Below, one piece after another: positions 24,003 to 34,880 of a DNA stretch of 64,000 nt. How positions within the stretch are numbered: the stretch's first letter is position 1; each line of letters starts with the position of its first letter. The position numbers and the translations under genes were made by a program. Source of the DNA: Saksenaea vasiformis B4078 (taxonomy: Eukaryota > Mucoromycota > Mucoromycetes > Mucorales > Saksenaeaceae); the NCBI GenBank assembly GCA_000697055.1, contig JNDT01002218.1, forward strand, positions 1 through 64,000. The letters are read 5' to 3'. The notes beneath the pieces were generated by a model. The model was not told the DNA's origin. It saw only the letters and a list, made by a program, of their open reading frames with translations, and did no database searches.

Positions 24003-24351
24003 TCATTCACCTTCTTTATTAATCCAAAATATAGCAAAATATCCGATAAACGAAAACACATAGCCCTTGGATAGATACAAAGAGCATGTAGCCGTATGAC
24101 CCGAGAATGACTGAGTACGAATATTCTGGAAAGCTACGGAAGAGTTTGACAATCGTTCAACGGTTTCACCTAGCGCATAGAGTTTGTCCTTATTGTTATG
24201 GTTCTCCACAAGCTCAATACTCAGCGACAGAATTATTGTCACGGTGAATCCATACAACTGTACAAAATGCTAACAAAAACAACGTTACAGCATTACGGAA
24301 AACCGGGTTTCGGTAGACCACTTCCTTGTTTGCCCAGGTGTCTTCGGCATA
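24003..24351 (-). pseudogene. Possible decayed membrane-protein fragment
   Basis: One minus-strand frame from about 24351 reads AEDTWANKEVVYRNPVF then a hydrophobic NAVTLFLLAFCTV. A second frame, offset by a frameshift, continues LYGFTVTIILSLSIELVEN and ends with a membrane-like YVFSFIGYFAIFW at 24003. Both look coding and adjoin, but need either a TTTTGTACAG acceptor or a frameshift. No upstream exon was found, and no family recognised. Confidence 0.3.
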
Positions 24352-25118
24352 TCACTTAAGTATTATGCACACTATCAATATTACTATAAAGATAGCAGTA
24401 TTTCGTTATACCATACACTTCAATTCATTCAACGGTCCTTATAATCCGTGATACCAATCTACTGTTTTCTTTATTAGAGAATTTTCTGAAGTTAGCAAGA
24501 CCTGAACACTTCCCAGTAACAGAGTTCTGCGATGTTTTTCATTCCATTTATGTGTCATTAGTGGTATTTACAAGTAGGTATCGGATAAGGGGGTCGCCCA
24601 GCGCAAGAATTTCAGTTCGACGCATTGGACGCAAGAACTCTTTTTGTGTACAAGGCAAAGGCAATACCGGTGTATGATCAAACCAATTTGTGCATCTCAC
24701 AGGCTAGATGCATCCTTCTGTGAGCGGAATAGCACTCTCAATGTAGCAGTTTTGCTCTTGTTTTTAAAATATGATCTCCTTTCAAGCCAAGCTAAGACAT
24801 GGCTTCGAGCGTGTCGAATCAATCGATGACCGCCATTTGCCGTTTAGTGATTAAGATTTCGTTTTACCTCCCACACTTGGCAGAATGTCATACTTGAAGA
24901 AGCGCATTTTGATTATATTAAGTGCGTAAAGTAATGGAAAACATGTACTGAATTGTCCCTTGTACGTTTGTCTGCATCTCTCGCACTTTTTGCCTTGCGC
25001 ATGTCAGTATTTATCATGTAAAGGAACCGAAGGTTTGCATTTTCCCGACAAATGACCCAGCAAATGTCTCACAAATCCAGTAAAGTATCTGTATCGGTTT
25101 CTCCAAAAATGAGCGTAG

Positions 25119-25676
25119 AATACAAGGAAGCATATCGAAGAAATGGGAACGGTTATTGTCACGTTTCGTGTATCGGCCGCCTGTGGCAGCTACACACTGG
25201 ATTGCTTTGATGAGATCTAGTCTGATCCTTATTACTGGTCAATCTCATGTTCGTACATGCCGCCCCTAGATGTTATTGATGTCCCTCAGCTTGCAATTGA
25301 GCCCGTCTACGATATTTCTACGATGATAATGAGAGCAATATAATGCGCTGCTAAACTTGCAGTCTTAGAATTGTTTTTTATCTCAGAGGATGACACAATT
25401 GTTCCCAGTAACGTGTTCACGAGCATAGACGGTCGAGCTTCTAGTATTCTGCCATCCTTTCTTCTCAGCATGAAAGATATTTGGAAAAAGCTTCATATCA
25501 AAGCGCCTAGTAAGTCTGACTAGCGCTTTGTGTCGAAGTGCGCGGTTGACAAAACTTTTGGAATCGTACATCCTACTGCGGACGAAGTTAGTGGTCTCAA
25601 CCTATCGCTACGGCTATTCTAGTCGATTTCCTTTCTCATGCTGTTGACATCGCACATTCCAAGACGGGTCACATAA
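25119..25676 (+). pseudogene. Decayed 186-codon frame with four internal stops
   Basis: A single continuous frame with coherent protein-like sequence (for example DPYYWSISCSYMPPLDV and DDTIVPSNVFTSIDG) is interrupted only by TAG at 25218, TAA at 25341, TAG at 25521 and TAG at 25620, and ends TAA at 25674. All four internal stops could arise from CAA/CAG by one C-to-T change. Upstream the frame is lost, probably by a frameshift. The family is unknown; a multicopy or transposon-derived gene is likely. Confidence 0.5.
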
Positions 25677-26002
25677 TGATTGCACAAGGCCAAAGGCGTA
25701 AGGAGTTACTGCATTAGTAACAGTATATTGTTTGCCGGAGGTGTGTATATGATGCGCTTTATGTTACAAAAGCAAAAATTGAGGGCAAAATTCATAAATG
25801 CGGTCTACGATGTTCACATATTACTTTATGTATTTTGTGCGAGCATGTGTTGAACTTGTACCGAAGTCTTTGTGCGAGGACATCCGTGAATTGGCAAAGC
25901 ACGAAGGAGACTTTACTGAGTCGTACGAAAGCAGGGTTCTCAACCTAATCCAAAATCAACATAAATAGTGGTCAAAGTGGGGTCGGATTCATTTTATCTA
26001 CG

Positions 26003-26686
26003 ATGTTGTTTGCAAAAGTGCCTGCTATCCTAGCCATTTGTTCTGGATCCAGCTATGCACTGATTCCTGATGCAATCGTGTATGTACGCAACTCTACGGG
26101 TTTTATCAATACTGACCTCACTGGTGCGGAATATGTCAGTACTTACGATGATGGTAACGACACCTCGGTTCATACATATGGAGGTTGCGGTAGCTTTAGT
26201 AACGCTGGTGTTGGCGTTGGGTGCCTGTGTTATTGTGAAGAACGGACAAGTGTATTCCGCGACCAAAGCCCCATCATAATAACAGGTGGCATCGATTGCA
26301 TAGGCAGTGGTACTCCGTGTCCTATCACCCATATGGAATCAAGAACTATCACCTCTCAGTACAGCACTTCTCCCATGTACGAGATAGGACAGATCAACGT
26401 AGGCATCAGCTTCTCGGTGTATAATGCAGATACAGTACAGAACTCCTACGGACTCAGATTGAAGCAAGGATGACGAGCATATGTGGTTTTCTATCCTAAT
26501 AAGCATCATTTGAACGGAAGACTTGAATGGGTAGAACTTGGAACACGCTGGGTCGCTACAGACTACCAATATTACTGTAAGACTGACAAAGTCCGTAAAC
26601 GATACGGTGCATGGACTACTGCACCAGTTCATGTACCCGGTATTGGAGATGCTTTCAGCGCATATCAGTTAAAATACGAAGATTAG
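26003..26686 (+). pseudogene. Secreted-protein frame interrupted by an in-frame TGA
   Basis: The frame opens at ATG 26003 with a signal peptide (about residues 1-19) and then has Cys-rich segments (GGCGSF, GCLCYCEE, DCIGSGTPCP) and two N-glycosylation sequons (NST, NDT). It meets TGA at 26471-26473 after 156 codons. The same frame then continues without shift for 70 more codons (FYPNKHHLNGRLEWVELG to QLKYED) to TAG at 26684. The part after the stop is as protein-like as the part before. I found no GT-AG intron that removes the TGA and keeps frame. It is either a recently inactivated gene (CGA to TGA), a readthrough gene, or a shortened protein. Function not recognised. Confidence 0.55.
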
Positions 26687-27459
26687 TTATTATCGTTAAG
26701 AAAATTACGAGTTGCACTCCCTTTGTCTATGGAAAGCGTCGACACTTCCTTTCCTGTCGCTGTTTGGTTTTTACTAGCAAATAAAGCACTGCTACTAATA
26801 CCTGCTGCAACCTCCTAGATCTGAAGAGAATCCATACAGGGATATTTTTGTATGGATGACTTTGAGATGCTTAAATGTCCGTTCAAACGTCTTCTGAAAG
26901 TTAACATCATATTCATCTCGGGACAGAAAAGGTTTGTTTTATCGAAAAGCGATATCACTTGGAACGATGAAAGTAAAAGATAAAAGAAATCTAATGGACA
27001 CTGTGAGATTTAAGATCAGAAATGAAGTGAACTTAAAATTTCAACATTTTCTGCCATGAGAGGAAACGTTGGTGTCTGACAGTTGGGTTTATCAGAACTC
27101 AAATTCAAAACTGGTTAAAGCTACAGATCTCAGCAGCAGTAGTGTAACACTTATAAGCACATGGGATACTGACGTAAGCCTTTCCTTTTCACTGAGCTCG
27201 CTCCTCGCAAGAGAGTACTAGTCCATCTTTTAATATATCTGTCTAGTTCCACCATTTGGATAATGAAATGATTTCTGCATTTTCGTTATAGATCACGTCC
27301 ATGACCTATTTATGGTGCCACAGACAGATTTTGTTGTCGCACACTTTATTTTGTGCAACGGTTGCTATGGAATTTTCCCACAGTGCCACTAACCGATGTT
27401 TTGTTCAAGATAAAAATGAAAATTTTTTTTTTCGTTCTTCGAGGCATAGAGATCGGTAT
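26687..27459. other. Intergenic region
   Basis: No coding-like frame on either strand beyond short background frames. Confidence 0.5.
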
Positions 27460-28189
27460 CTAATCGGACCCGCTTGGATCTACTAACTGTTCCTTATATT
27501 TTGGCGATATTGCATGTTTTTGCGAATTATCCATTGGAGTAAGGTATCGTTGCCAGACTTTCTCGTCTGTTACACATAGACGACGCCGGTATACCGCAAC
27601 ATGGTCTAACGCCACACCTTGAATTATTATTTCATATGGGCAATTTGGGTGAAATTCATCCTCCATGCTAACTACGTCCTCTAGTAGATGGCTCTGTAAG
27701 ATAGCATGTCGATAGCACAAGCAAGACGTTGCGTTAAGTTTTCGATCGTCTTTGTTTGAGAGTCCCATGAGACGAACTTCATCCGAGAGAGGGATATATG
27801 CTTGAATTCTGAGGTAACCGGAACTTATAAGAAGTGGATTTTTCTCCTTGAACCTGCTGTTCTTATTAGCGTTGATGACTTTATCGGGATTGACAACTGC
27901 GCTAGTGTTGACAGCGTGAGATCTTTAATGACTCATCTATCTCCGATGCTGGCTTCCGCGGAATAGAGTAAACATGCGTTGTTTACCTTCTCCTGTCGAC
28001 CCGACATTTCAAATGGTCGACAGGAGGTGATCGCTTTCTAAACGCTCTTTTCATTTCTCCAAAGAAAAAAGGGACAAGCCTCGTAAAATCAAACCCGGAT
28101 TGATCCTCAAGGCGTACATCTCTCGAGGCGCGCTGCGCAACACCTATACAACAATGGTGCTTTCTAACAATTCCTATATCGCTGGGCAT
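27460..28189 (-). CDS. Unrecognised two-exon gene
   Basis: Exons 27987-28189 and 27460-27922 give 221 aa. The intron is GTAAAC...TTAAAG (64 nt), and its phase joins two open frames exactly (KCRVDRR then SHAVNTSAVV). There is no signal peptide or membrane segment. The sequence is mixed basic and acidic with several cysteines, and the second half contains MEDEFHPNCPYEIIIQG and HVAVYRRRLCVTD. No family recognised. The joined frame and the intron support a real or recently real gene. Exon 1 contains a 12-bp palindrome (27990-28001 and 28015-28026). Confidence 0.5.
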
Positions 28190-28391
28190 AATATGGATGT
28201 CTGTTAGATCTGCATGATGGATAGAGTTAAACGGCGTTTTTAAATGAGGCGCAGCTACTTAACCCTCCGATGGTAATCATGATGACAGATCCCTGTATGT
28301 ATCACCCACATCAGTTTTAAATATAAATAAATAGGTCGACTTTTCTACAACACGCAGGTAGTCCCACTTTTTTCGCCTTTTTATCAGAAGA

Positions 28392-29321
28392 ATGACCATC
28401 GACGACGTGAGCTTCCAGTCTTGTACGCCAGAACAATTAGAAAAAGAATTCTATGAATGGCCATTGTCAGAAAAATGGAATTCATGGCTGGATACGCAAG
28501 ATATTAGGACGTACTTCAAGTCGGATCCGGAGGGCTTCTTAGTGTGTACCGTGCCCGATAAAGATGGCAGGACCAACGTTGTCGCCATCGTTGCCGGTGT
28601 TCGATATGGACAGGATGGCGGCTGGATTGGCTTATTCATTACCCATCCTGAGCACCGTCAGAAGGGCTATGGTACCAGCGTCTTCTTGCGTGCTTTGGAT
28701 CGTTTGAAGGGAGCGGTTTCTGTGGGTCTGGATGCAGTTCCAGCACAAGTTGAGCGTTATCGAAAACTAGGTTTTACAACGATGAGTTGGGAAATACAAC
28801 GTCGACGTTCTGGTTGCGTAAAGGCATTTGCATCCGGTCAACCAAGGCCGCAGATCCGTTTCACAGAGATAGATCAGGTGCCATTGGATCAACTCCAGGC
28901 ACTAGATCGTCAATGTACGGGGCTCCACAGAGAGACGTTTGTCGCCAATTGGATCGGACTTCATTCAGTTTGCCAGGACCGGTTCGGTGTAGCGGTGATT
29001 GAAGATGGGCAAATCCAGGCAATTGGATGTGCGAGACCAACCACCGACGGTTACCAAGTCGGACCTTTGTATGCCACCTCCGCGCAACAGGTTCGTGCCA
29101 TTCTGGTGGAACTTGCTCATAGAATCTCCAAATCCCGGCTCGCGCAAGAATCGACTCAGACTCTTTCGGTTAATGTGTGCACCACCAATAAAAATGCTGT
29201 GGCTTTGTTCGAGGAACTCGGGTGGGAAAGTGTGTTTACCGCCTATCGCATGTGGAAAGGACAAGAACCCGAAGCAAGTGTTGAGAAGGTTTATGGCGTA
29301 ACATGTTTGGAGATGGCTTAA
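28392..29321 (+). CDS. GNAT-family N-acetyltransferase with a second GNAT-like domain
   Basis: Intronless, 309 aa. Residues about 40-140 form a GNAT fold with the acetyl-CoA-binding loop EHRQKGYGTSVFLRAL preceded by GWIGLFITHP. The C-terminal half (about 170-300) resembles the YitH/GNAT_18-type domain that often follows it, with FGVAVIEDGQIQAIGCARP, YQVGPLYA and NKNAVALFEELGW. Such proteins acetylate small amines or protein N-termini, and the substrate cannot be told here. A TAAATATAAATAAATAG stretch lies about 70 bp upstream and may be the TATA region. The start is the first ATG of a clearly conserved frame. Confidence 0.85.
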   Translation: MTIDDVSFQSCTPEQLEKEFYEWPLSEKWNSWLDTQDIRTYFKSDPEGFLVCTVPDKDGRTNVVAIVAGVRYGQDGGWIGLFITHPEHRQKGYGTSVFLRALDRLKGAVSVGLDAVPAQVERYRKLGFTTMSWEIQRRRSGCVKAFASGQPRPQIRFTEIDQVPLDQLQALDRQCTGLHRETFVANWIGLHSVCQDRFGVAVIEDGQIQAIGCARPTTDGYQVGPLYATSAQQVRAILVELAHRISKSRLAQESTQTLSVNVCTTNKNAVALFEELGWESVFTAYRMWKGQEPEASVEKVYGVTCLEMA

Positions 29322-30284
29322 GTTGTTCTGAATATCTTACCGTTTAATAAAGAGATCGAAGAGGATACTGTGTTACAAATTTTGGATAAGGTAATCAAGG
29401 GAAAAACCTTCCCTTTAAGGATACACAAAGGCACGTGTTAATCCAATGACCTGGTGGCGGGGAAAGCCTATTCCTTCAAGGGTCGAGTAAATCACTTTGT
29501 ACGTAGCTCCTTTTTTTTTTTTTTTTTTTTTTTTGCTAAAACCGATGTTTGTTGTGGTGCAACTTTGTTACCATGGAGCTGTAGTCACAAAACGGCTAAT
29601 TTGTGTATTCGTGTAATAATTCCCAGCAACGAATACACGATGAGAAAACATCAGCGGATCACGTTTTGGGTTTCGCGGGCGAGAGTTCCTTCCGACTTTT
29701 TCTTTTTTTCCCAAGGATTGTGTAATCATACGATTCCGTTGCCAGTTCTGTTGCTTCTTATTCAATGATGATCCAGAGGTTGGAGATCATCTATTGTGCA
29801 ATTATTTCTTTACCTTTTTAATACCTTGAAGAGCAGGTATTGGTTACCAAACCGGATGTCTGGGTTTCATATTGTTGGGGATGTGAAAAAAAAGAGGGAC
29901 CAGTTGCATTTCAGCGGAATCAGTTGTCCAATGTAACCATGAGAGATGATTCGCGTGGAAAATGCGGGGAACGGGAACACCAGATTCTGAGGATTCTTTC
30001 AACAGATCCAATGAACCCTGATTATTCATGACATAAGGACCAGGGTTCCCTTCAGGGGCCCTTCTATCTTACCTAAATATACCTTGTATCACTGCATCTC
30101 CCTCTATATTCCGCTTTTCTTTTATTCCTTTTTGTATTGGTGTTTCATGTGTCCAGCGGAGCATTCCTAAAGCAATAAAAAAATTCATGATATAAAAGTG
30201 CAATTTCTTTTCCTTTTCCTCCCTTTTTCAATCTTTTTTTTTTGATTCTCCTTTCCCTATTCCCCCTTTTCTTCTCCTCTATCT
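29322..30284. other. Intergenic region with a 24-nt T tract
   Basis: Contains T24 at 29511-29534 and CT-rich DNA at about 30200-30280 directly before the transporter start, typical of a fungal pyrimidine-rich promoter/leader. No gene recognised. Confidence 0.55.
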
Positions 30285-31744
30285 ATGATTAAGTCATTTG
30301 TCAGATGGGTGAATACGCCCGTCATCCAAGTTGTTTTACTTGGCCTAGTATGTCTCTGCTGCCCTGGTATGTTCAACGCCCTATCCGGTCTTGGTGCTGG
30401 TGGCTCCATGCAGGAAAATGCTCCTTTGGTCTCTGCTGCCAATAGCGCATTGTACGCTTGTTTTGCCATCGTAGGCTTCTTTGCTGGATCTGTAATCAAT
30501 ACTCTGGGAGTCAATATGACACTGACAGTAAGTTGGATCTGTTTGTCAAAAATAATGGTCAATTGATTTTATTCTCGTGCTACATTAGGGCGGTTCGGTC
30601 GGTTACGCTATTTATTCTGCATCCTTGTGGGTCTATGACCGAAAGAAAGTAGACGGATTTGTCATTGCTGCAGGTGCTATTCTCGGCTGCTGCGCTGGTA
30701 TCTTCTGGGCTGCGCAAGGTGCCATTATGATGTCCTATCCTCAAGAAAAGGATAAGGGAAAATTTGTTGGTATTTTCTGGGCGTTGTTCAACGTGGGTGG
30801 TATCCTCGGTTCCGCTATTACCTTGGCCATCAACATTCAAAATCCGGGCGCGCACGGCGTGACGACCGCCACCTACGTTGCTTTCGTTGTTGTCATGATC
30901 TGTGGTGTCTTTTTCTCTCTGGTCCTTGCGCGCCCTTCCAATGTTATTCGTGCGGATGGCTCCCGTGTGACTATTACAGAATCTTCCCACTGGAAGGAAG
31001 AGCTCAAGGGCGTCTTGCGAGTTTGGAAAGAATGGCGCATGATCGCTCTTATCCCTGCTTTCTTGGCATCAAACTGGTTTTATGCTTACCAATTCAAAGT
31101 CAACGCTGTCTACTTCGACCCTCCCACCCGCGCTCTCAATGACTTGGTGTACTGGATGTTTCAAATCTTTGGTTCTATCGGCTTAGGTTATCTCTTAGAT
31201 ACTCCGAGGATGGCTCGCCGTACTCGTGGTATTGTTGGTCTGACTCTTATCTTTGTTATCTTAATGGCCGTCTGGGCTGGTGGATTTGCTTTCCAAGTAA
31301 GCTAGTCTTAATTGAGAATTGACTTTTTTCATCGCTAACAAAAAAAAATAGCTTCAATTCGAGAATGGCAATCAAGATTATACCAATTGGACTAGTCCCA
31401 AATTTGGTGGTCCCTTCGTTCTCTTCATCATGTACGGTTTCTCTGATTCTCTCTATCAGACTTATCTCTATTGGTTGATGGGTGCGATGTCAAATGACCC
31501 AGCTTTGTTGGCACGCTATGCCGGTTTCTACAAAGCCGTCCAGTCGGCTGGTGCGGCCATCGCATTTGGTCTTGATGCTGTTAGCACTCCTTTGAGATGG
31601 GGATGCTTGATCTGCTGGCTTTTGGTGTTTATCTCTTTCCCTTTCATTTACCTTGTTGCTAACAAGGTGACTGAAACCAATGTCACTGAGGAAACCTCAT
31701 TTGACACAAAAGAGAATTCAATCTCCGAGAAACAAATGGCCTAG
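30285..31744 (+). CDS. UNC-93-like major-facilitator membrane protein
   Basis: Three exons (30285-30527, 30589-31296, 31352-31744), 447 aa, with about 11-12 hydrophobic membrane segments. The UNC-93/DUF895 MFS pattern is visible: VQVVLLGLVCLCCPGMFNAL at the start, QGAIMMSYP after the third or fourth segment, GIFWALFNVGGILGSAI, and late YWLMGAMSNDP with ARYAGFYKAVQSAGAA. Fungal members are plasma-membrane or vacuolar proteins of unknown substrate. The cytosolic C-terminus is hydrophilic and acidic (ETNVTEETSFDTKEN). Splice sites are GTAAGT...TTAG and GTAAGC...ATAG, both keeping phase 0. Confidence 0.9.
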
Positions 31745-33299
31745 AAGGCCTTTCCCCTTTTTCGCTCACTTCCCTCCACACTCCAATTATTTCTACTTTT
31801 TTTTTTCTCAAGCAAAGGATGTACTACTAACTGTAATTTTATTAAAAAAACAAGAACTGCCTAAGCAAAGCCTCATCGTAAACCAGAAAGACCTTATTGG
31901 TTATTTTAACGTTATGTAAATACAAGCGTGAGAGAACATCGATGGTTCTCATGTTACCGTGACAAAAATGGGAACGCCGGTGTGCACATGTGGAATTGTG
32001 CAGGGATACCCGATGTAACTGTGCTCCCGGTGTCTGTGCATGTTGTTGTCAATATAACAGTAGCATAACCCCAAATAGATGCATTCTGACGCTTATTGAT
32101 TTACCACGTTGCTTGCATTGCCTTTTTCTACCGTTTATTTTGAAATAGGAAAAAAGATATTTGGATTTTAAGATTCTGATTTGGGCAAGGGCAGCCGAGT
32201 AAAATGGTGGCATGACGATAATAGTGTTACAAAATCTCTAAAAAGGAATATTACTGCCGATGGAACGGGTATCGAGGGTAAATTCTTGTATGTAGTGTAT
32301 ATATATAGAATTGCTACTTTTCTAGACCGGGTTTTGTTCCTTTCGCCTCGAGAGAAGTGCGTGTCTTTTTTGTTTTACGGAAAAAGCAAGCACACGTCGT
32401 TGAAGATCGTATAGGCCTGCATTTGATATTATATTACCGATCAGAACCTGAAGCTATCCAAACAGGCAGGCATTGAACAATAAAATAAAGATGTTCACAT
32501 GAAAGAAGCGAGGATAAGTGAGGTTACAATTTATACAGTTCCACGAAAGGGTTATATTGTTCCTAACTGCGCGCGTGCCGATGCTTGATGTCTCGCAAAA
32601 CAGCCAGACATCCAAGCTCACAGAACAAAAACGCGCTCGGCTGGCATTGTTAGGAACGGTAGGATGGCGTTCTGTCCGATTATGTAAGATGATAACATTG
32701 GATTGATCGAGCAAAGCGGAAAAAGTGTTATCACTTTGAGTTGATGTGGACCACAACGTCGAGCATCCTCGGCCGTATTTAGAGTTCTGGACCTTTTGCA
32801 GGAACATGCACAAATGCGTCTGTGCCTTGACGTTTTTATTGAACATCTTTTTCTTCCTACTCTGAATAAATCTTGGGTCCACGAAGAGCCACACTTGTGC
32901 TAAAGAAAGATTGAGTATACGTTATTAATTCGTGAGCTTTTATTTGTGTGAACCTGGCCTCTCCGTGGGCGCAATACTTATTCTAGGAGCATGAAAATCT
33001 GTTTATGGCCAGTATAACATGATACTGGATGCTATCTTGACCTATTCACCAAGAGTGTAACAGCCCAATGACCGTGGCCAGTTTCGAACGGTTGCAAAGG
33101 ACCTGAAGGGGTGCATTGTCTCGCAAGTTATTGCAAAAATGAGCCATTTGACAACAGTTACTTAAGTGGTGAAACAAAGTTACATGAATAATCTTATAGA
33201 TGCGGTGAATTTACATCCTTATTGGGGAAATTATAGGAAACAGAGCCGAAGAAATAAAGACAATACTTTAAATGCCCAACGTATCTTGTTAGCTGAAAC
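31745..33299. other. Intergenic region, no recognisable gene
   Basis: The 146-residue minus-strand frame at 32454-32894 overlaps a plus-strand frame of similar quality and has no motif, so it is not called. Otherwise featureless. Confidence 0.45.
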
Positions 33300-34330
33300 G
33301 TTTTCTGTGTGAGATAGAGAAATCTGTCACTGATGGGAACAAATACTGGATTTTGACTGAGCATCTGCATCAAAGAAATATCACATTACGTTCAAGTTGA
33401 ATAAATTTGCACTGGAAGGTGGTATGTCTTGGCACGGAGAAGTGGTTTATTTTGCGTTAATCCAAGGAATAGTTCGCGCTTGGGTGACCAGAATCTTGCA
33501 TTAAATCGCTTCGGTGATGGCTTTTCCCTGTCCTTTCGGAAGCAGTAAAAATGTCTCAAGATAAGGAAAAATATCCCATTGTAACAAGAAATCGTTTTTG
33601 CATTGAGGCGCTTCAGTGATGAATTCCCAGTATCCCATCGAAAAGCAGTAAAAATGTTTCAAGGTAAGCACAAGTTCCACCTAAACTAATCCATACTTAA
33701 ACAAATGCACGAATTTCCCTTTTTCTTTTTCCTTCTTTGGCTATGTCCATCTTTAACATCCCCGGTAAGGATGTCAATTTATATACATATGCAATTACTC
33801 ATGTTTTTTTTTATCTATCGTTTAGCTTGCATGACCTCTGTCCCGAACCGTCCTGGCTGTGATGTAGTCCCTCGTTCCTCACCAGATAAGCAAGTACTAT
33901 CGCAAACTGGGTTATACAACTTCCACAACAGAACCTCGCCAGACGTTTGCATCGCTTCAAGTCCTCTGCATGGCGTACTTCCTTATCGCTGGCCGTCGCA
34001 GCCAGGACCCTTCCCCACGCTGGCCCCACCGGACTCAGGCGCGGGCTTGCGCAGGCTTTTAGGCTTAATTATCTTCGGGCTAAGTAAACTGACATCAAAG
34101 CATCTTCCATTTATTAACCGTGAATGGTTTTTTATGCTACTCTAATAATTTATGCATCCATCTGGGTACCAAGTTGATTTAAGTATAGTATTATTTTGTC
34201 GCCAATTTGTGAACTAATGACCGCATATTCAATTATTTCCTTAGCGGAAACTCGCTTCTTCATGGACGCATAGTTTATTTAGAGTAGTGTAAAAAGTTGT
34301 TCAATAAACGGTAAAAGAATACAGTACACA
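33300..34330 (+). repeat. Dispersed repeat, copy 1 (with an extra GC-rich segment)
   Basis: Matches the inverted copy at 39593-39950 and the direct copy at 53262-53650. Shared landmarks are GCGTTAATCCAAGGAATAGT (about 33454), CTTCAGTGATG, GCAGTAAAAATGTCTCAAGA (about 33543, repeated as GCAGTAAAAATGTTTCAAGG about 33645), CATCTTCCATTTATTAACC (about 34098), GTATTATTTTGTCGCCAATT (about 34185) and TTCAATAAAC (about 34300). Copy 1 has about 350 extra bases between the two halves compared with the 53-kb copy, including a GC-rich stretch at about 33840-34060. No coding capacity and no terminal repeats were recognised; class unknown. Confidence 0.7.
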
Positions 34331-34619
34331 GTCATCAGCATACAATCAAGGTAAAAGGAACCTTCCGTTTGAAGCTCGCGTCAAACGGCATAAGAACAGA
34401 CACCGCTATAGGCACCATCAAGCACGTTTATCCAGATACATACAAATCTATAGCGATCTTCCGAATCCGTTCAACTGCATATAGACTGTAGTGTAAAGTG
34501 TACCACTTTGAGCCTCGAGAGCGAGGTCGTCACACATCTTATAATGCAACCCTCTGATCAACATGCCATACGTTACCTTGAAAAATCTGCCATAACTAAA
34601 TCTGAAACTTGGGTGCAAT

Positions 34620-34880
34620 TTGATGGATGCAACGTCATCCGATGCGTATATCTGTATTTGCATCATCACTATGGGGAAAAGGTACCGACAACTCACCTGT
34701 TTTTGTCATTTTCAGGTAAATAGTCGGAATCATTGTGTCAGCTTCAGGACATACTTGGCAGTAATGTGCTACACTGCAACGACTATCTACCTGAAAATGA
34801 CAAAAACAGGTGAATTGTCGGAAACGCATTTCCCACAGTGCATGTACGGTGCATTGACACAACACCTTTCTCCGAGAAAT
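34620..34880. repeat. Foldback / MITE-like inverted repeat
   Basis: Core arms 34685-34726 and 34780-34821 (42 bases each) are reverse complements at 40 of 42 positions, separated by a 53-base loop. Both mismatches become G-U pairs in the minus-strand transcript. Weaker pairing extends outward on both sides to about 34620 and 34880. This is the structure of a foldback element or MITE, or of a hairpin small-RNA precursor. No target-site duplication was confirmed. Confidence 0.75.

Noticed and set aside
25119..25676. UAR codons read as glutamine (non-standard nuclear code)
   Set aside because: Intact genes in the same window terminate at TAA and TAG (for example URC4 at 6188-6190), so decay is the simpler explanation.
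27990..28026. 12-bp hairpin as a transcription terminator
   Set aside because: It lies inside exon 1 of a predicted gene, has no T run in either direction, and such terminators are not used by fungal RNA polymerase II.
32454..32894. 146-residue minus-strand ORF as a gene
   Set aside because: No domain, no splice context, and an equally good frame on the opposite strand.
33705..34145. 146-residue plus-strand ORF as a gene
   Set aside because: It lies across the dispersed repeat and its copy-1-specific GC-rich insert, has no motif and is not shared with copy 3.
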